Shown here: in pieces, positions 17,240-25,201 of the stretch | Position numbering within the stretch: position 1 is the first letter of the stretch | How the letters are laid out: every line of letters starts with the position of its first letter | Source of the DNA: Rhodospirillaceae bacterium | GTDB lineage: Bacteria > Pseudomonadota > Alphaproteobacteria > CACIAM-22H2 | NCBI GenBank assembly: GCA_022843945.1 | Contig: JALHMR010000022.1 | Coordinates: 1-64,000 of the forward strand | Length of the DNA: 64,000 bases | Direction: 5' to 3' | Translations under genes and position numbers: made by a program | The notes under the pieces: model-generated | Database searches by the model: none | Told to the model about the DNA's origin: nothing | The model's input: only the letters and a program-made list of their open reading frames with translations

Positions 17240-18097
17240 TTGGGCGTGGCGGGATATCGACGTCCGGCGCAGCTGAATGAGGCCCTGGCCGCCCTGGCCG
17301 AGGCGCCGCGTACCATTGTGGCTGGCGGGACCGATTTCTATCCCTCCCGCGTCGGCCGACCGCTGGATGACGACGTTCTCGATATCACGGGCATCCCCGA
17401 GCTGCGCCCCATCCGTGAGGAGGAGGGGCGCGACGAAGGGGCCGCTTGGCGCATCCCTGCCCTGACCACCTGGACCGACGTCATCGAAGCCGACCTGCCG
17501 CCCTATTTTCGCGGCCTGCAGCTGGCGGCCCGCGAGGTCGGCGGCGTGCAGATCCAGAATGCCGGGACCGTCTGCGGCAACCTGTGCAATGCCTCGCCGG
17601 CGGCGGACGGCGTGCCCAACCTCCTGGCGCTCGATGCCGAGATCGAGCTGGCCTCGACCGCCGGCACGCGTCGCCTGGCGCTCGCCTCCTTCATCACCGG
17701 CAATCGCAAGACGGCGCGCCGGGCGGACGAGCTGGTCACCGCGGTGCTCGTGCCCAAACCCGGGCATGCGGCGCGCAGCACCTTCCTCAAGCTCGGCACC
17801 CGCAGGTACCTGGTGATCTCCATCGTCATGATCGGCGCGGTGATCGAAGTCGACAACGGCGCGATCGCCTCGGCGCGTCTCGCGGTCGGTGCCTGTTCGG
17901 CGGTTGCCCGGCGCCTGCCTCAGCTCGAGCAGGAACTGAAGGGTCGCCGCCTCGATCGCTCGCTGGCGGACATCGTGGTCTCACGGCATCTCCAGCCGCT
18001 GGCGCCGATCGACGACGTGCGCGGCACGGCCGATTATCGCAAGGACGCGACCCTGACGCTCCTGCGCCGCACCCTCGACGAGCTGGCCGCCGCATGA
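17240..18097 (+). CDS. Xanthine-dehydrogenase-family FAD-binding subunit
   Basis: This is the FAD-carrying subunit of a molybdenum hydroxylase. The FAD motifs are IVAGGTDFYP near residue 30 and GGVQIQNAGTVCGNLCNASP near 105, followed by the C-terminal CO-dehydrogenase flavoprotein fold (FLKLGTRRYLVISI). I place the start at TTG 17240 or GTG 17246: AGGA at 17230–17233 suits 17240. A start at 17165 would put the promoter and operator inside the gene. It overlaps the next gene by ATGA. It likely passes electrons from the molybdenum subunit to NAD+ or another acceptor. Confidence 0.88.
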   Translation: MGVAGYRRPAQLNEALAALAEAPRTIVAGGTDFYPSRVGRPLDDDVLDITGIPELRPIREEEGRDEGAAWRIPALTTWTDVIEADLPPYFRGLQLAAREVGGVQIQNAGTVCGNLCNASPAADGVPNLLALDAEIELASTAGTRRLALASFITGNRKTARRADELVTAVLVPKPGHAARSTFLKLGTRRYLVISIVMIGAVIEVDNGAIASARLAVGACSAVARRLPQLEQELKGRRLDRSLADIVVSRHLQPLAPIDDVRGTADYRKDATLTLLRRTLDELAAA

Positions 18098-20832
18098 CGG
18101 CGCTGTCCTTCACCCTCAACGGCAAGCCGGTCTCGGTCGAGGCCGATCCGCTGCGCTCGCTGGCGGAGACCTTGCGCGAGGAGCTGCGCCTCACCGGCAC
18201 GAAACTCGGCTGCAGCGCCGGGGATTGCGGGGCCTGCACGGTGCGCCTCGACGGTCGGCAGGTCTGCGCCTGCCTGGTCCCCACCGGCCAGGTCGCTGGC
18301 CGCAAGGTGGAGACAGTCGAGGGGCTGGCGCGCGACGGGAAGCTCTCCGCCCTCCAGGCGTCTTTTCATGCCTACGGCGCGGCGCAGTGCGGCATCTGCA
18401 CGCCCGGCATGCTGATGGCTGCCGACGATCTTCTGGCACGCACGGTGCAGCCGAGCGAAAGCCAGGTGCTCGATGCGCTGGGCGGTGTGCTCTGCCGCTG
18501 CACCGGCTATCGCAAGATCGTCGACGCGGTGTTGGCCGTCGGCAGGGGCGTGGGCGCGGTGAAGCCGATGGCCGGCGAGGCGGTCGGCGCGCGGCTCGCC
18601 AAGGTCGATGGCCTGGCCAAGCTCACCGGATCGGAAAAGTTCGGCGCCGATGACTGGCCGGCCGACTGCCTGGTGCTGCACGCCGTGCGCTCGCCGCATC
18701 ACCGGGCGCGCTTCACCTTCGGCGATCTCGAGGCGTTCCGGAAGAAACACCCCGGCCTCGTCCGCATCCTGATCTGGAAGGACATTCCCGGGCAGAACCT
18801 CTACGGCATCTACCCGACCGGCAAGGACCAGCCGGCCCTGGCCGAAGGCGTGGTGCGCCACCGCGGCGAAGCGGTGTGCGCACTGGTCGGAGAGGCCGCG
18901 ACGATTGCCCGCATCCGCGACGACGAAGTGCCGATCGTCTGGGAGACGCTGCCGCCGATGTCCGGCCTCGATGCGGCACTCAAGGCCGGCGTCGTGCCGC
19001 TGCATGCCGACAAACCGGACAACGTGCTGGTGCGTGGCCGGGTGGTGTCGGGCGACACGGCTGCGGGAATCAAAGGCGCAGCGGCGGTGGCACGCGGCGA
19101 CTTTGAGACGGCCTTCGTCGAGCATGCCTATATCGAGCCGGAAGCCGGCTATGCGCGGCGCGTCGGCGACCGTATCGAGATCGTCGCCTGCACCCAGACG
19201 CCTTACATGGACCGCGACGAGATCGCGCTGATCATGGGCCTCAAGCCGGAGCAGGTGCGTATCGTGCCCACCGCGGTCGGCGGGGGCTTCGGCGGCAAGC
19301 TCGATCTCTCGCTCCAGCCGCTGATCGCCACCGCGGCCTGGCTGCTCAACCGGCCGGTGCGCTGCGTCTACACAAGGCCCGAAAGCATGGCCTCGACACC
19401 TAAGCGCCACCCAGCGCGTATTTCTGCGACCTTCGCCTGCGACGCTAAAGGCAAGTTGACAGCCGCCGAGTTCCACGGCGATTTCAACACCGGGGCTTAC
19501 GCCTCGTGGGGTCCGACCGTGGCCAACCGTGTGCCGGTTCATGCGATGGGCCCGTACGAAGTTCCGGCGGTCAAGTGCACCAGCCGCGCCATCTATACGA
19601 CCGACACGCCGGCCGGCGCCTTCCGCGGCTTCGGCGTGCCGCAAGCCGCCATCGCTCACGAGGCGCTGATGGACGAGCTGGCATTGCAAACAGGCCTCGA
19701 TGAGCTCGAGTTCCGGGCGATCAACGTGCTCAAGCATGGCTCGCTCACCGCCACCGGGCAGAAGCTCGAAGCCAGTGCCGGCCTCGGCCTCTGTCTCGAC
19801 GCGCTGCGTCCGCGCTGGAAGCAGCTGCGCGCGGCGGCCGAGGCGTTCAATCGCGAGAGTAAGGGCGCGCTGCGCCGCGGCGTGGGCATCGGCTGCATGT
19901 GGTACGGCATCGGCAACACCTCGCTGTCGAATCCCTCCACCATGAAGGTGGGTATAAGCCGCGACGGCGCTCTCACGCTGTACAGCGGCGCTGTCGATAT
20001 CGGCCAGGGCTCCAACACCATCATGCTGCAGATCTGCGCCGATGCTCTCGGCGCACCAGTATCGGCATTCAGGCTGGTGGCCGGAGATACCGACCTCACC
20101 GCCGATGCCGGCAAGACCTCGGCCTCGCGCCAGACCTTCGTCTCCGGCAATGCCGCGCGGCTGGCCGGCGAGGATCTGCGCCGGCAGATCCTGCGCCTGG
20201 CCAACATAGGCGAGCGGGCCAAGATCGATGTCGTTGGCGGCAGGATCGTGCTGCACGAGGGCAAGTCGACGCACATTATCGATTGCGCCTCGCTGCCGGC
20301 CGACGGCCTGATGGGCACCGGCCGCTACGATCCGCCGACCACGCCGCTCGACGGCGACGGCCAGGGTGTGCCCTATGCGACCTATGCCTTCGCGGCGCAG
20401 CTCGCCGAGGTCGAGGTCGACATCGGCCTCGGCACCACCAAGGTGCGGCGCATCGTCGCGGCGCATGATGTCGGACGGGCCATCAACCCGACCCAGGTCG
20501 AGGGGCAGATCCATGGCGGTGTGGCGCAGGGGCTGGGCCTGGCGCTGATGGAGGAGTTCATCCCCGGCCGTACCGAGAACCTGCACGATTATCTGATCCC
20601 GACCTTCGGCGACGTGCCGGAGATCGAGACTTATCTGATCGAAGACCGCGAGCCGCTCGGCCCTTATGGGGCAAAAGGAATCGGCGAGCCGGCGCTGGTC
20701 CCGACCGCGCCGGCCATCCTTGGCGCCATCCGCCACGCCACCGGTGTCCGTATCCGCCGCGTGCCGGCGACACCGGACCGCGTGCGCGCGGCCATCGTCG
20801 CCCATTCGCAGAAGAAGGCGGCGGCGGAATGA
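18094..20832 (+). CDS. Molybdenum hydroxylase, fused 2Fe-2S and molybdopterin subunits
   Basis: This 912-residue protein joins the small and large subunits of the xanthine dehydrogenase family. The first cluster is C40/C45/C48/C60 and the second C99/C102/C134/C136, the standard two [2Fe-2S] pattern. From about residue 160 it is the molybdopterin-binding unit, with VGGGFGGKLDLS, GAFRGFGVPQAA and the late GAKGIGE in which E865 is the expected catalytic Glu. Such enzymes hydroxylate N-heterocycles or purines next to a ring nitrogen using water. The following reductase and the enamidase nearby suggest a nicotinate-like substrate, but the sequence alone does not prove it. It is ATGA-coupled to both neighbours. 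Confidence 0.9.
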   Translation: MTALSFTLNGKPVSVEADPLRSLAETLREELRLTGTKLGCSAGDCGACTVRLDGRQVCACLVPTGQVAGRKVETVEGLARDGKLSALQASFHAYGAAQCGICTPGMLMAADDLLARTVQPSESQVLDALGGVLCRCTGYRKIVDAVLAVGRGVGAVKPMAGEAVGARLAKVDGLAKLTGSEKFGADDWPADCLVLHAVRSPHHRARFTFGDLEAFRKKHPGLVRILIWKDIPGQNLYGIYPTGKDQPALAEGVVRHRGEAVCALVGEAATIARIRDDEVPIVWETLPPMSGLDAALKAGVVPLHADKPDNVLVRGRVVSGDTAAGIKGAAAVARGDFETAFVEHAYIEPEAGYARRVGDRIEIVACTQTPYMDRDEIALIMGLKPEQVRIVPTAVGGGFGGKLDLSLQPLIATAAWLLNRPVRCVYTRPESMASTPKRHPARISATFACDAKGKLTAAEFHGDFNTGAYASWGPTVANRVPVHAMGPYEVPAVKCTSRAIYTTDTPAGAFRGFGVPQAAIAHEALMDELALQTGLDELEFRAINVLKHGSLTATGQKLEASAGLGLCLDALRPRWKQLRAAAEAFNRESKGALRRGVGIGCMWYGIGNTSLSNPSTMKVGISRDGALTLYSGAVDIGQGSNTIMLQICADALGAPVSAFRLVAGDTDLTADAGKTSASRQTFVSGNAARLAGEDLRRQILRLANIGERAKIDVVGGRIVLHEGKSTHIIDCASLPADGLMGTGRYDPPTTPLDGDGQGVPYATYAFAAQLAEVEVDIGLGTTKVRRIVAAHDVGRAINPTQVEGQIHGGVAQGLGLALMEEFIPGRTENLHDYLIPTFGDVPEIETYLIEDREPLGPYGAKGIGEPALVPTAPAILGAIRHATGVRIRRVPATPDRVRAAIVAHSQKKAAAE

Positions 20833-22334
20833 CCGAAACTCACGTCAGCACCGACACTCCGGCGCCCGAGGCGCTGGCTGCCGCGACCGCGGCGAAGGCC
20901 GGCGACATCGTCACCTGCGATGCCTGCCCGGTGCTCTGCCGTATCCGTCCGGGCAAGACCGGCGCTTGCGACCGCTACGGCAATACGGAGGGCAAGCTGA
21001 CGCGCATGGATCCGCTGGTGATCACCAGCCGGGCCCAGGCGCTCGTTCCCTTCCTCAACGGCAAGTGGACCGGTAACCCGATCACGGGCGCGGACACCTT
21101 CGTCACCGGCATCGGGGCCGGCACCACCTATCCCGACTACAAGCCCGCGCCCTTCATCGTGGCGAGCCAGATCGACGGCGTCGACATGGTCACCGTGGTG
21201 ACCGAAGGCATCTTCAGCTACTGCGGCCTCAAGGTGAAGATCGACACCGACCGTTATCTCGGGCCGGAGCAGGCGGCGGTGCGCTGCAAGGGCGAGGCGG
21301 TCGGCCACGTGACCACCGCCGAATACGGCTCGCAGATGCTCTCGCTGGGCGGCGTGCACCACCTGACCGGCGGCAGCAAGAAAGAGGGTGTCGTCACCTG
21401 CGACACCATGCTGGCGCTGTGCAACAAGGAATCCGTCGAGCTCACCATCGACGGCGGCTCGACGATCATCGTGCAGGCCGGCAAGCCGCCGGTGGTCAAC
21501 GGCGTGCCCGAGGAGCGCATGCGCGTGGGCTGCGGCTCGGCGACCATCGGCATGTTCGCCCAGCAATGGCTGGCCCATGCCGACGAGGTCATCGTCGTGG
21601 ACGATCACATCACCGGCGTGCTTACCGAGCACCAAGCCGGACGCTTCCTCGATATGAAGCCGGCGGGCATCCGCGTGCGCGGCCGCAAGTCGACGCCCGG
21701 CCGCTACTTCCAGGTGGCCAATCCGGGAACCGGCTGGGGCGGCACCGATATCACCGATCCCTTGTCGATCATCGAGAAGATCGATCCCAAGACGGCCTGG
21801 CCGGGTCTCAAACTGCTGATGGTGAGCACCACCGGCGAGCATGCCGCCTGGTACGTGCTGGACCAGGACCTCAAGCCGGTGCCGGCGCCGATGCCGGAGC
21901 CCATCACCAAAATCGTCGAGCGCATCGGCGAGAACTGCGAGCCGGCACTGTGCACGGTGCTGTTCATGGCCGGGGCCGGCGGCAGTTTGCGCGCCGGTGT
22001 CACCGAGAACCCGGTACGACTGACGCGCTCGGTGCGCGATGCGCTGACCCGCGTCACCTCCGGCGGCGCTGCGGTCTATGTCTGGCCGGGCGGCGGCATC
22101 ACCTACATGGTCGATGTCACCACCATGCCGGATAAGTCCTTCGGCTACGTGCCCACACCGGCGATCGTCGGCCCGCTCGAATTCACCCTGCGCCGCGACG
22201 ACTATGCCGCCCTCGGCGGCCATATGGACCATGTGCGGCCGCTGGCCTCTATCCAGGCGCATGACAATGTGCGGGTCGAAGCCCAGCGCGCCGATCAACC
22301 CTGGCCGGTAACCCCGGCGGAGGCGGCGTCGTGA
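20829..22334 (+). CDS. 6-Hydroxynicotinate reductase homologue
   Basis: This 501-residue protein resembles the 6-hydroxynicotinate reductase of Eubacterium barkeri, which reduces the pyridone ring to 1,4,5,6-tetrahydro-6-oxonicotinate. The N-terminus has CDACPVLCRIRPGKTGACDR with Cys at 30, 33, 37 and 47, suited to an iron-sulfur cluster. Seven further Cys (132, 153, 191, 198, 235, 370, 375) could bind others; the E. barkeri enzyme has one [2Fe-2S] and two [4Fe-4S]. It also has a covalent flavin. Here GCGSATIG (residues 234–241) resembles the Ser/Thr-Gly-Ala-Thr flavinylation motif, with T239 as candidate. It is coupled by ATGA upstream and GTGA downstream. The exact substrate is uncertain. 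Confidence 0.8.
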   Translation: MTETHVSTDTPAPEALAAATAAKAGDIVTCDACPVLCRIRPGKTGACDRYGNTEGKLTRMDPLVITSRAQALVPFLNGKWTGNPITGADTFVTGIGAGTTYPDYKPAPFIVASQIDGVDMVTVVTEGIFSYCGLKVKIDTDRYLGPEQAAVRCKGEAVGHVTTAEYGSQMLSLGGVHHLTGGSKKEGVVTCDTMLALCNKESVELTIDGGSTIIVQAGKPPVVNGVPEERMRVGCGSATIGMFAQQWLAHADEVIVVDDHITGVLTEHQAGRFLDMKPAGIRVRGRKSTPGRYFQVANPGTGWGGTDITDPLSIIEKIDPKTAWPGLKLLMVSTTGEHAAWYVLDQDLKPVPAPMPEPITKIVERIGENCEPALCTVLFMAGAGGSLRAGVTENPVRLTRSVRDALTRVTSGGAAVYVWPGGGITYMVDVTTMPDKSFGYVPTPAIVGPLEFTLRRDDYAALGGHMDHVRPLASIQAHDNVRVEAQRADQPWPVTPAEAAS

Positions 22335-23212
22335 GCGGCGAGGGTATTCGCGCCGGTCTGCTGCCGGACGGCAGGCGGCTGCATCTGCAGCACGGGCCCA
22401 TCGACCTGATCGTCGAGGCCTTCGGCGACTTTGCCGAAGTGCACGCGGCCTACGTCCAGGCGGCCGCGGGCTTCGCCGACGTGCTGCCGACCCTGGCCAG
22501 GGAGCTGCCGCTGCTGCGCGCGCCGCTGGGTGCCGCGCGGCCACTGCCGACGGGGCCGGTGGCGCAGCGCATGGTCGCCGCCTGCTGGCCGCACCGTGAA
22601 CAGTTCATCACGCCGATGGCGGCGGTGGCCGGCGCGGTCGCCGATCATGTTCTCCAGGCGCTGCTCGACGGCCGCACTCTCTCCCGCGCCTACGTCAATG
22701 ACGGCGGCGATATCGCCTTTTATCTGGCGCCGGGCCAGACGCTGAGCTGCGGCCTGGTGGCCGATCTCGCTGCCCCGGCCCTCGACGGCACCATCGTGCT
22801 GACCCACGCCATGCCGGTGCGCGGCCTGGCCACCTCCGGCCGGGCGACCAAGGGGCAGGGCGGGCGCAGTTTTTCTTTGGGAATCGCGGATGCGGTGACC
22901 GTCCTGGCGCGCGATGCGGCGACGGCCGATGCCGCCGCCACCATGATCGCCAACGCGGTCGACCTGCCCGGCCACCCGGGAATCCTGCGGGGCCCGGCCA
23001 GCGACCAAGATCCCGACAGCGACCTGGGTGACCGCTTGGTGACGCTCGATGTCGGCCCGCTGGTCGATGACGAGATCGATCAGGCCCTGCGCAGGGGAGC
23101 CATGCGCGCCGACAGCTTGCGCGCCTCTGGACTCATCCACGGGGCGGTGATGGTATTGAGGCGCCGCCTGGCCACGGTCGGGGCGGATCTGCCGCGCCTG
23201 GCGGCGGCTTAG
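22331..23212 (+). CDS. UPF0280-family protein (ApbE superfamily), possible flavin transferase
   Basis: This 293-residue protein belongs to UPF0280 (COG2122), placed in the ApbE superfamily. ApbE enzymes attach FMN to Thr or Ser of target proteins. The core motif AYVNDGGDIAFYL (N123-D-G-G-D127) is the counterpart of the ApbE NxGGD/N loop that contacts flavin and metal, and VRGLATSGRATKG near 160 fits the second conserved loop. It starts at GTG 22331 and overlaps the reductase gene by four bases. Because the E. barkeri reductase carries covalent flavin, I infer that this protein matures the product of the gene just upstream. No signal peptide is present, unlike most ApbE proteins, fitting a cytoplasmic target. 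Confidence 0.83.
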   Translation: MSGEGIRAGLLPDGRRLHLQHGPIDLIVEAFGDFAEVHAAYVQAAAGFADVLPTLARELPLLRAPLGAARPLPTGPVAQRMVAACWPHREQFITPMAAVAGAVADHVLQALLDGRTLSRAYVNDGGDIAFYLAPGQTLSCGLVADLAAPALDGTIVLTHAMPVRGLATSGRATKGQGGRSFSLGIADAVTVLARDAATADAAATMIANAVDLPGHPGILRGPASDQDPDSDLGDRLVTLDVGPLVDDEIDQALRRGAMRADSLRASGLIHGAVMVLRRRLATVGADLPRLAAA

Positions 23213-23232
23213 GCGTAGCGAAGGTGGGGATC

Positions 23233-23817
23233 ATGGCCGCGCAGGTTCGCAAACTGATCACCGTCATCGAGGAGACCCGGCGCGAGGCTGGCCGCGCCAT
23301 CGCCCCGGCCATGCGCAAGGCCGCGGCTATCGCCGTGATCGCCAATCCGTTTGCCGGCAAATACGAGGCCGATCTCGAGACCCTGATGGCCATCGGCGAG
23401 GAGCTGGGCGAGATGCTCGGCCGCCAGGCGGTCGCCGCCCTCGGCATCAAGCCCGGCGAGGCGCAGAGCTACGGCAAGGCGGCCATCGTCGGCGAGGACG
23501 GCGAACTCGAGCATGCCGCCGCCATTCTCCATCCGCGGCTGGGCAAGCCGCTGCGCGCGGCGGTCGAGAAGGGTGCCGCACTCGTTCCCTCCTCGAAGAA
23601 GCGCGGCGGGCCGGGTGCGGCGATCGACGTGCCTTTAGGCCACAAGGACGCCGCCTTCGTGCGCAGCCATTTCGACGCCATGGAGATCCGCGTGCACGAC
23701 GCGCCGCGGCGCGACGAGATCGTGGTCGCCGTGGTGGTCACCGACAGCGGCCGGCCGCTGCCGCGTATCGGCGGCCTCACCGTAGATCAAATCGAAGGCA
23801 AAGACGGGTTGCGTTAA
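23233..23817 (+). CDS. DUF1185 'amino acid synthesis' family protein
   Basis: This 194-residue soluble protein matches the DUF1185 family, named amino acid synthesis protein without firm biochemical support. Visible landmarks are VIEETRREAGRAI at the start, AVIANPFAGKYEADLE near residue 35, GEAQSYGKAAIVG near 80, and a C-terminal part with DEIVVAVVVTDSGRPLPRIGG. I prefer ATG 23233 to the GTG at 23224 because of the AAGGTGG spacing. It lies between UPF0280 and the binding-protein gene. It could be a hydrolase or isomerase in the same catabolic route, but I cannot assign a reaction. Confidence 0.78.
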   Translation: MAAQVRKLITVIEETRREAGRAIAPAMRKAAAIAVIANPFAGKYEADLETLMAIGEELGEMLGRQAVAALGIKPGEAQSYGKAAIVGEDGELEHAAAILHPRLGKPLRAAVEKGAALVPSSKKRGGPGAAIDVPLGHKDAAFVRSHFDAMEIRVHDAPRRDEIVVAVVVTDSGRPLPRIGGLTVDQIEGKDGLR

Positions 23818-23858
23818 CCCGAACAATCAATCGCTCACGCAAAGAACAGGAGAGAATC

Positions 23859-25076
23859 ATGATCATCAAACGACGCGACTTCCTCGCAGGCTCCGCGGCT
23901 GCCGTGGCCATTGCCGGCGCACCTTCCATCGCCCGCGGCCAGGGGGCGACGATCAAGATCGGCGAGATCAACAGCTACTCGACCCAGGCCGCCTTCCTCG
24001 GGCCGTATCGCAACGGCTGGAACATGGCGCTCGACGAGGTCAACGCGGCGGGCGGCCTCAACGGCCGCAAGCTCGAGACGGTCTTCCGCGACGACGGCGG
24101 CAAGCCGGAAGACGCGGTGCGTCACGCGGGCGAGCTGGTCGCGGCCGAGAAGGTCGACCTTCTGGCGGGCGGCTTCCTCTCCAACATCGGCCTGGCCATC
24201 GGCGGCTACGCCAAGCAGAATAAGAAGCTCTACGTCGCCTCCGAGCCGCTGACCGACGCGCTCGTCTGGGCGCAGGGCAACCGCTACACCTTCCGCCTGC
24301 GCCCCTCGACCTACATGCAGGCGGCGATGCTGGTGGAGGAGGCGGCGAAGCTTCCGGCCATGCGCTGGGCCACCGTCTCGCCGAACTACGAATACGGCCA
24401 GTCGGCGGTGAAGTGGTTCAAGGAGCTGCTGTCGCGCAAGAAGCCCGGCGTGCAGTTCGTCAGCGAGCAGTTCCCGGCGCTCGGCCGCATCGATGCCGGT
24501 GCGACGGTGCAGGCGGTGGCGGCGGCCAACCCGGAGGCGATCTTCAACGTCACCTTCGGCGCCGACCTGACCAACTTCGTGCGCCAGGGCAACACCCGCG
24601 GCCTGTTCGAGCGCCGCGCCGTGGCCAGCATGCTGACCGGCGAGCCCGAGTACATGGACCCGCTCAAGGACGAGACACCTGAAAACTGGATCGTCACCGG
24701 CTACCCATGGGACCAGGTCAACACGCCGAGCCACAGCAAGTTCCGCGACGACTACCGCAAGAAATACAACGATTACCCGCGCCTCGGCTCGGTCGTCGGC
24801 TACGACACGGTCAATGCCATCATCAACATGCTGCGCAAGGCCGGCTCGACCGACACCGAGAAGATGGTCGACGCCATGGAAGGACTGAAGTTCACCAGCC
24901 CGTTCGGCCCGGTCGAGTTCCGCAAGATCGACCACCAGGCCACGCTCGGCGCCTTCGTCGGCCGCACCAAGGTGCAGGGCGGCAAGGGCATCATGGTCAA
25001 CTGGCGCTACGCCGACGGCAAGGACTACCTGCCGTCCGACGCCGAGGTGCGCGAGATGCGTCCGAAGGACGCGTGA
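23859..25076 (+). CDS. Branched-chain-type ABC transporter substrate-binding protein
   Basis: This 405-residue periplasmic binding protein belongs to the leucine/amide (LivJ-like, type I) group. The N-terminus has a twin-arginine-like signal (KRRDFLAGSAAAVAIAGAP). The mature lobe opens IKIGEINSYSTQAAFLGPYRNGW, with the ligand-binding Ser/Thr pattern and the DDGGKPEDAVRHAGEL motif near 80. AGGAGA lies ahead of the ATG. Family members bind amino acids, amides or aromatic acids. The operon context suggests the heterocyclic growth substrate, which is inference. A palindromic repeat separates it from the permease gene. Confidence 0.9.
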   Translation: MIIKRRDFLAGSAAAVAIAGAPSIARGQGATIKIGEINSYSTQAAFLGPYRNGWNMALDEVNAAGGLNGRKLETVFRDDGGKPEDAVRHAGELVAAEKVDLLAGGFLSNIGLAIGGYAKQNKKLYVASEPLTDALVWAQGNRYTFRLRPSTYMQAAMLVEEAAKLPAMRWATVSPNYEYGQSAVKWFKELLSRKKPGVQFVSEQFPALGRIDAGATVQAVAAANPEAIFNVTFGADLTNFVRQGNTRGLFERRAVASMLTGEPEYMDPLKDETPENWIVTGYPWDQVNTPSHSKFRDDYRKKYNDYPRLGSVVGYDTVNAIINMLRKAGSTDTEKMVDAMEGLKFTSPFGPVEFRKIDHQATLGAFVGRTKVQGGKGIMVNWRYADGKDYLPSDAEVREMRPKDA

Positions 25077-25097
25077 GCGGAGCCGGTTTGCCTTAGT

Positions 25098-25171
25098 CCC
25101 CCTCGCCCTCCCGCGCTAACCGCGCGGGTCCCTCCCTCTCCCCCACTGGGGGAGAGGGTTGGGGTGAGGGG
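25098..25171. repeat. Palindromic intergenic repeat inside the transporter operon
   Basis: The element has nested hairpins: CCCGCG/CGCGGG (25110–25115 with 25123–25128) and a very strong 11-base-pair stem CCCTCTCCCCC/GGGGGAGAGGG with a three-base loop (25134–25158). Outer arms CCCCCTCGCCC and GGGTGAGGGGG also pair roughly. It has the look of a widespread GC-rich REP-like element, and a related copy lies at 55291–55389. It sits between the binding-protein and permease genes and could protect the upstream mRNA or lower downstream expression. Confidence 0.8.
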
Positions 25172-25201
25172 GAATTCTGCCTCTCTCGATCGGCCGATCG
25201 C

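Noticed and set aside
18034-20805. A 923-residue open frame opposite the molybdenum hydroxylase gene
   Set aside because: It is His/Arg/Gly/Asp-rich with no recognisable domain and mirrors a strongly conserved enzyme on the other strand. It is a GC-rich shadow, as are the long frames opposite groEL (32897–34903), the DinG-type helicase (47106–49250) and the coiled-coil gene (61932–63869), and the same-strand alternative frame over the APC permease (56263–59097).
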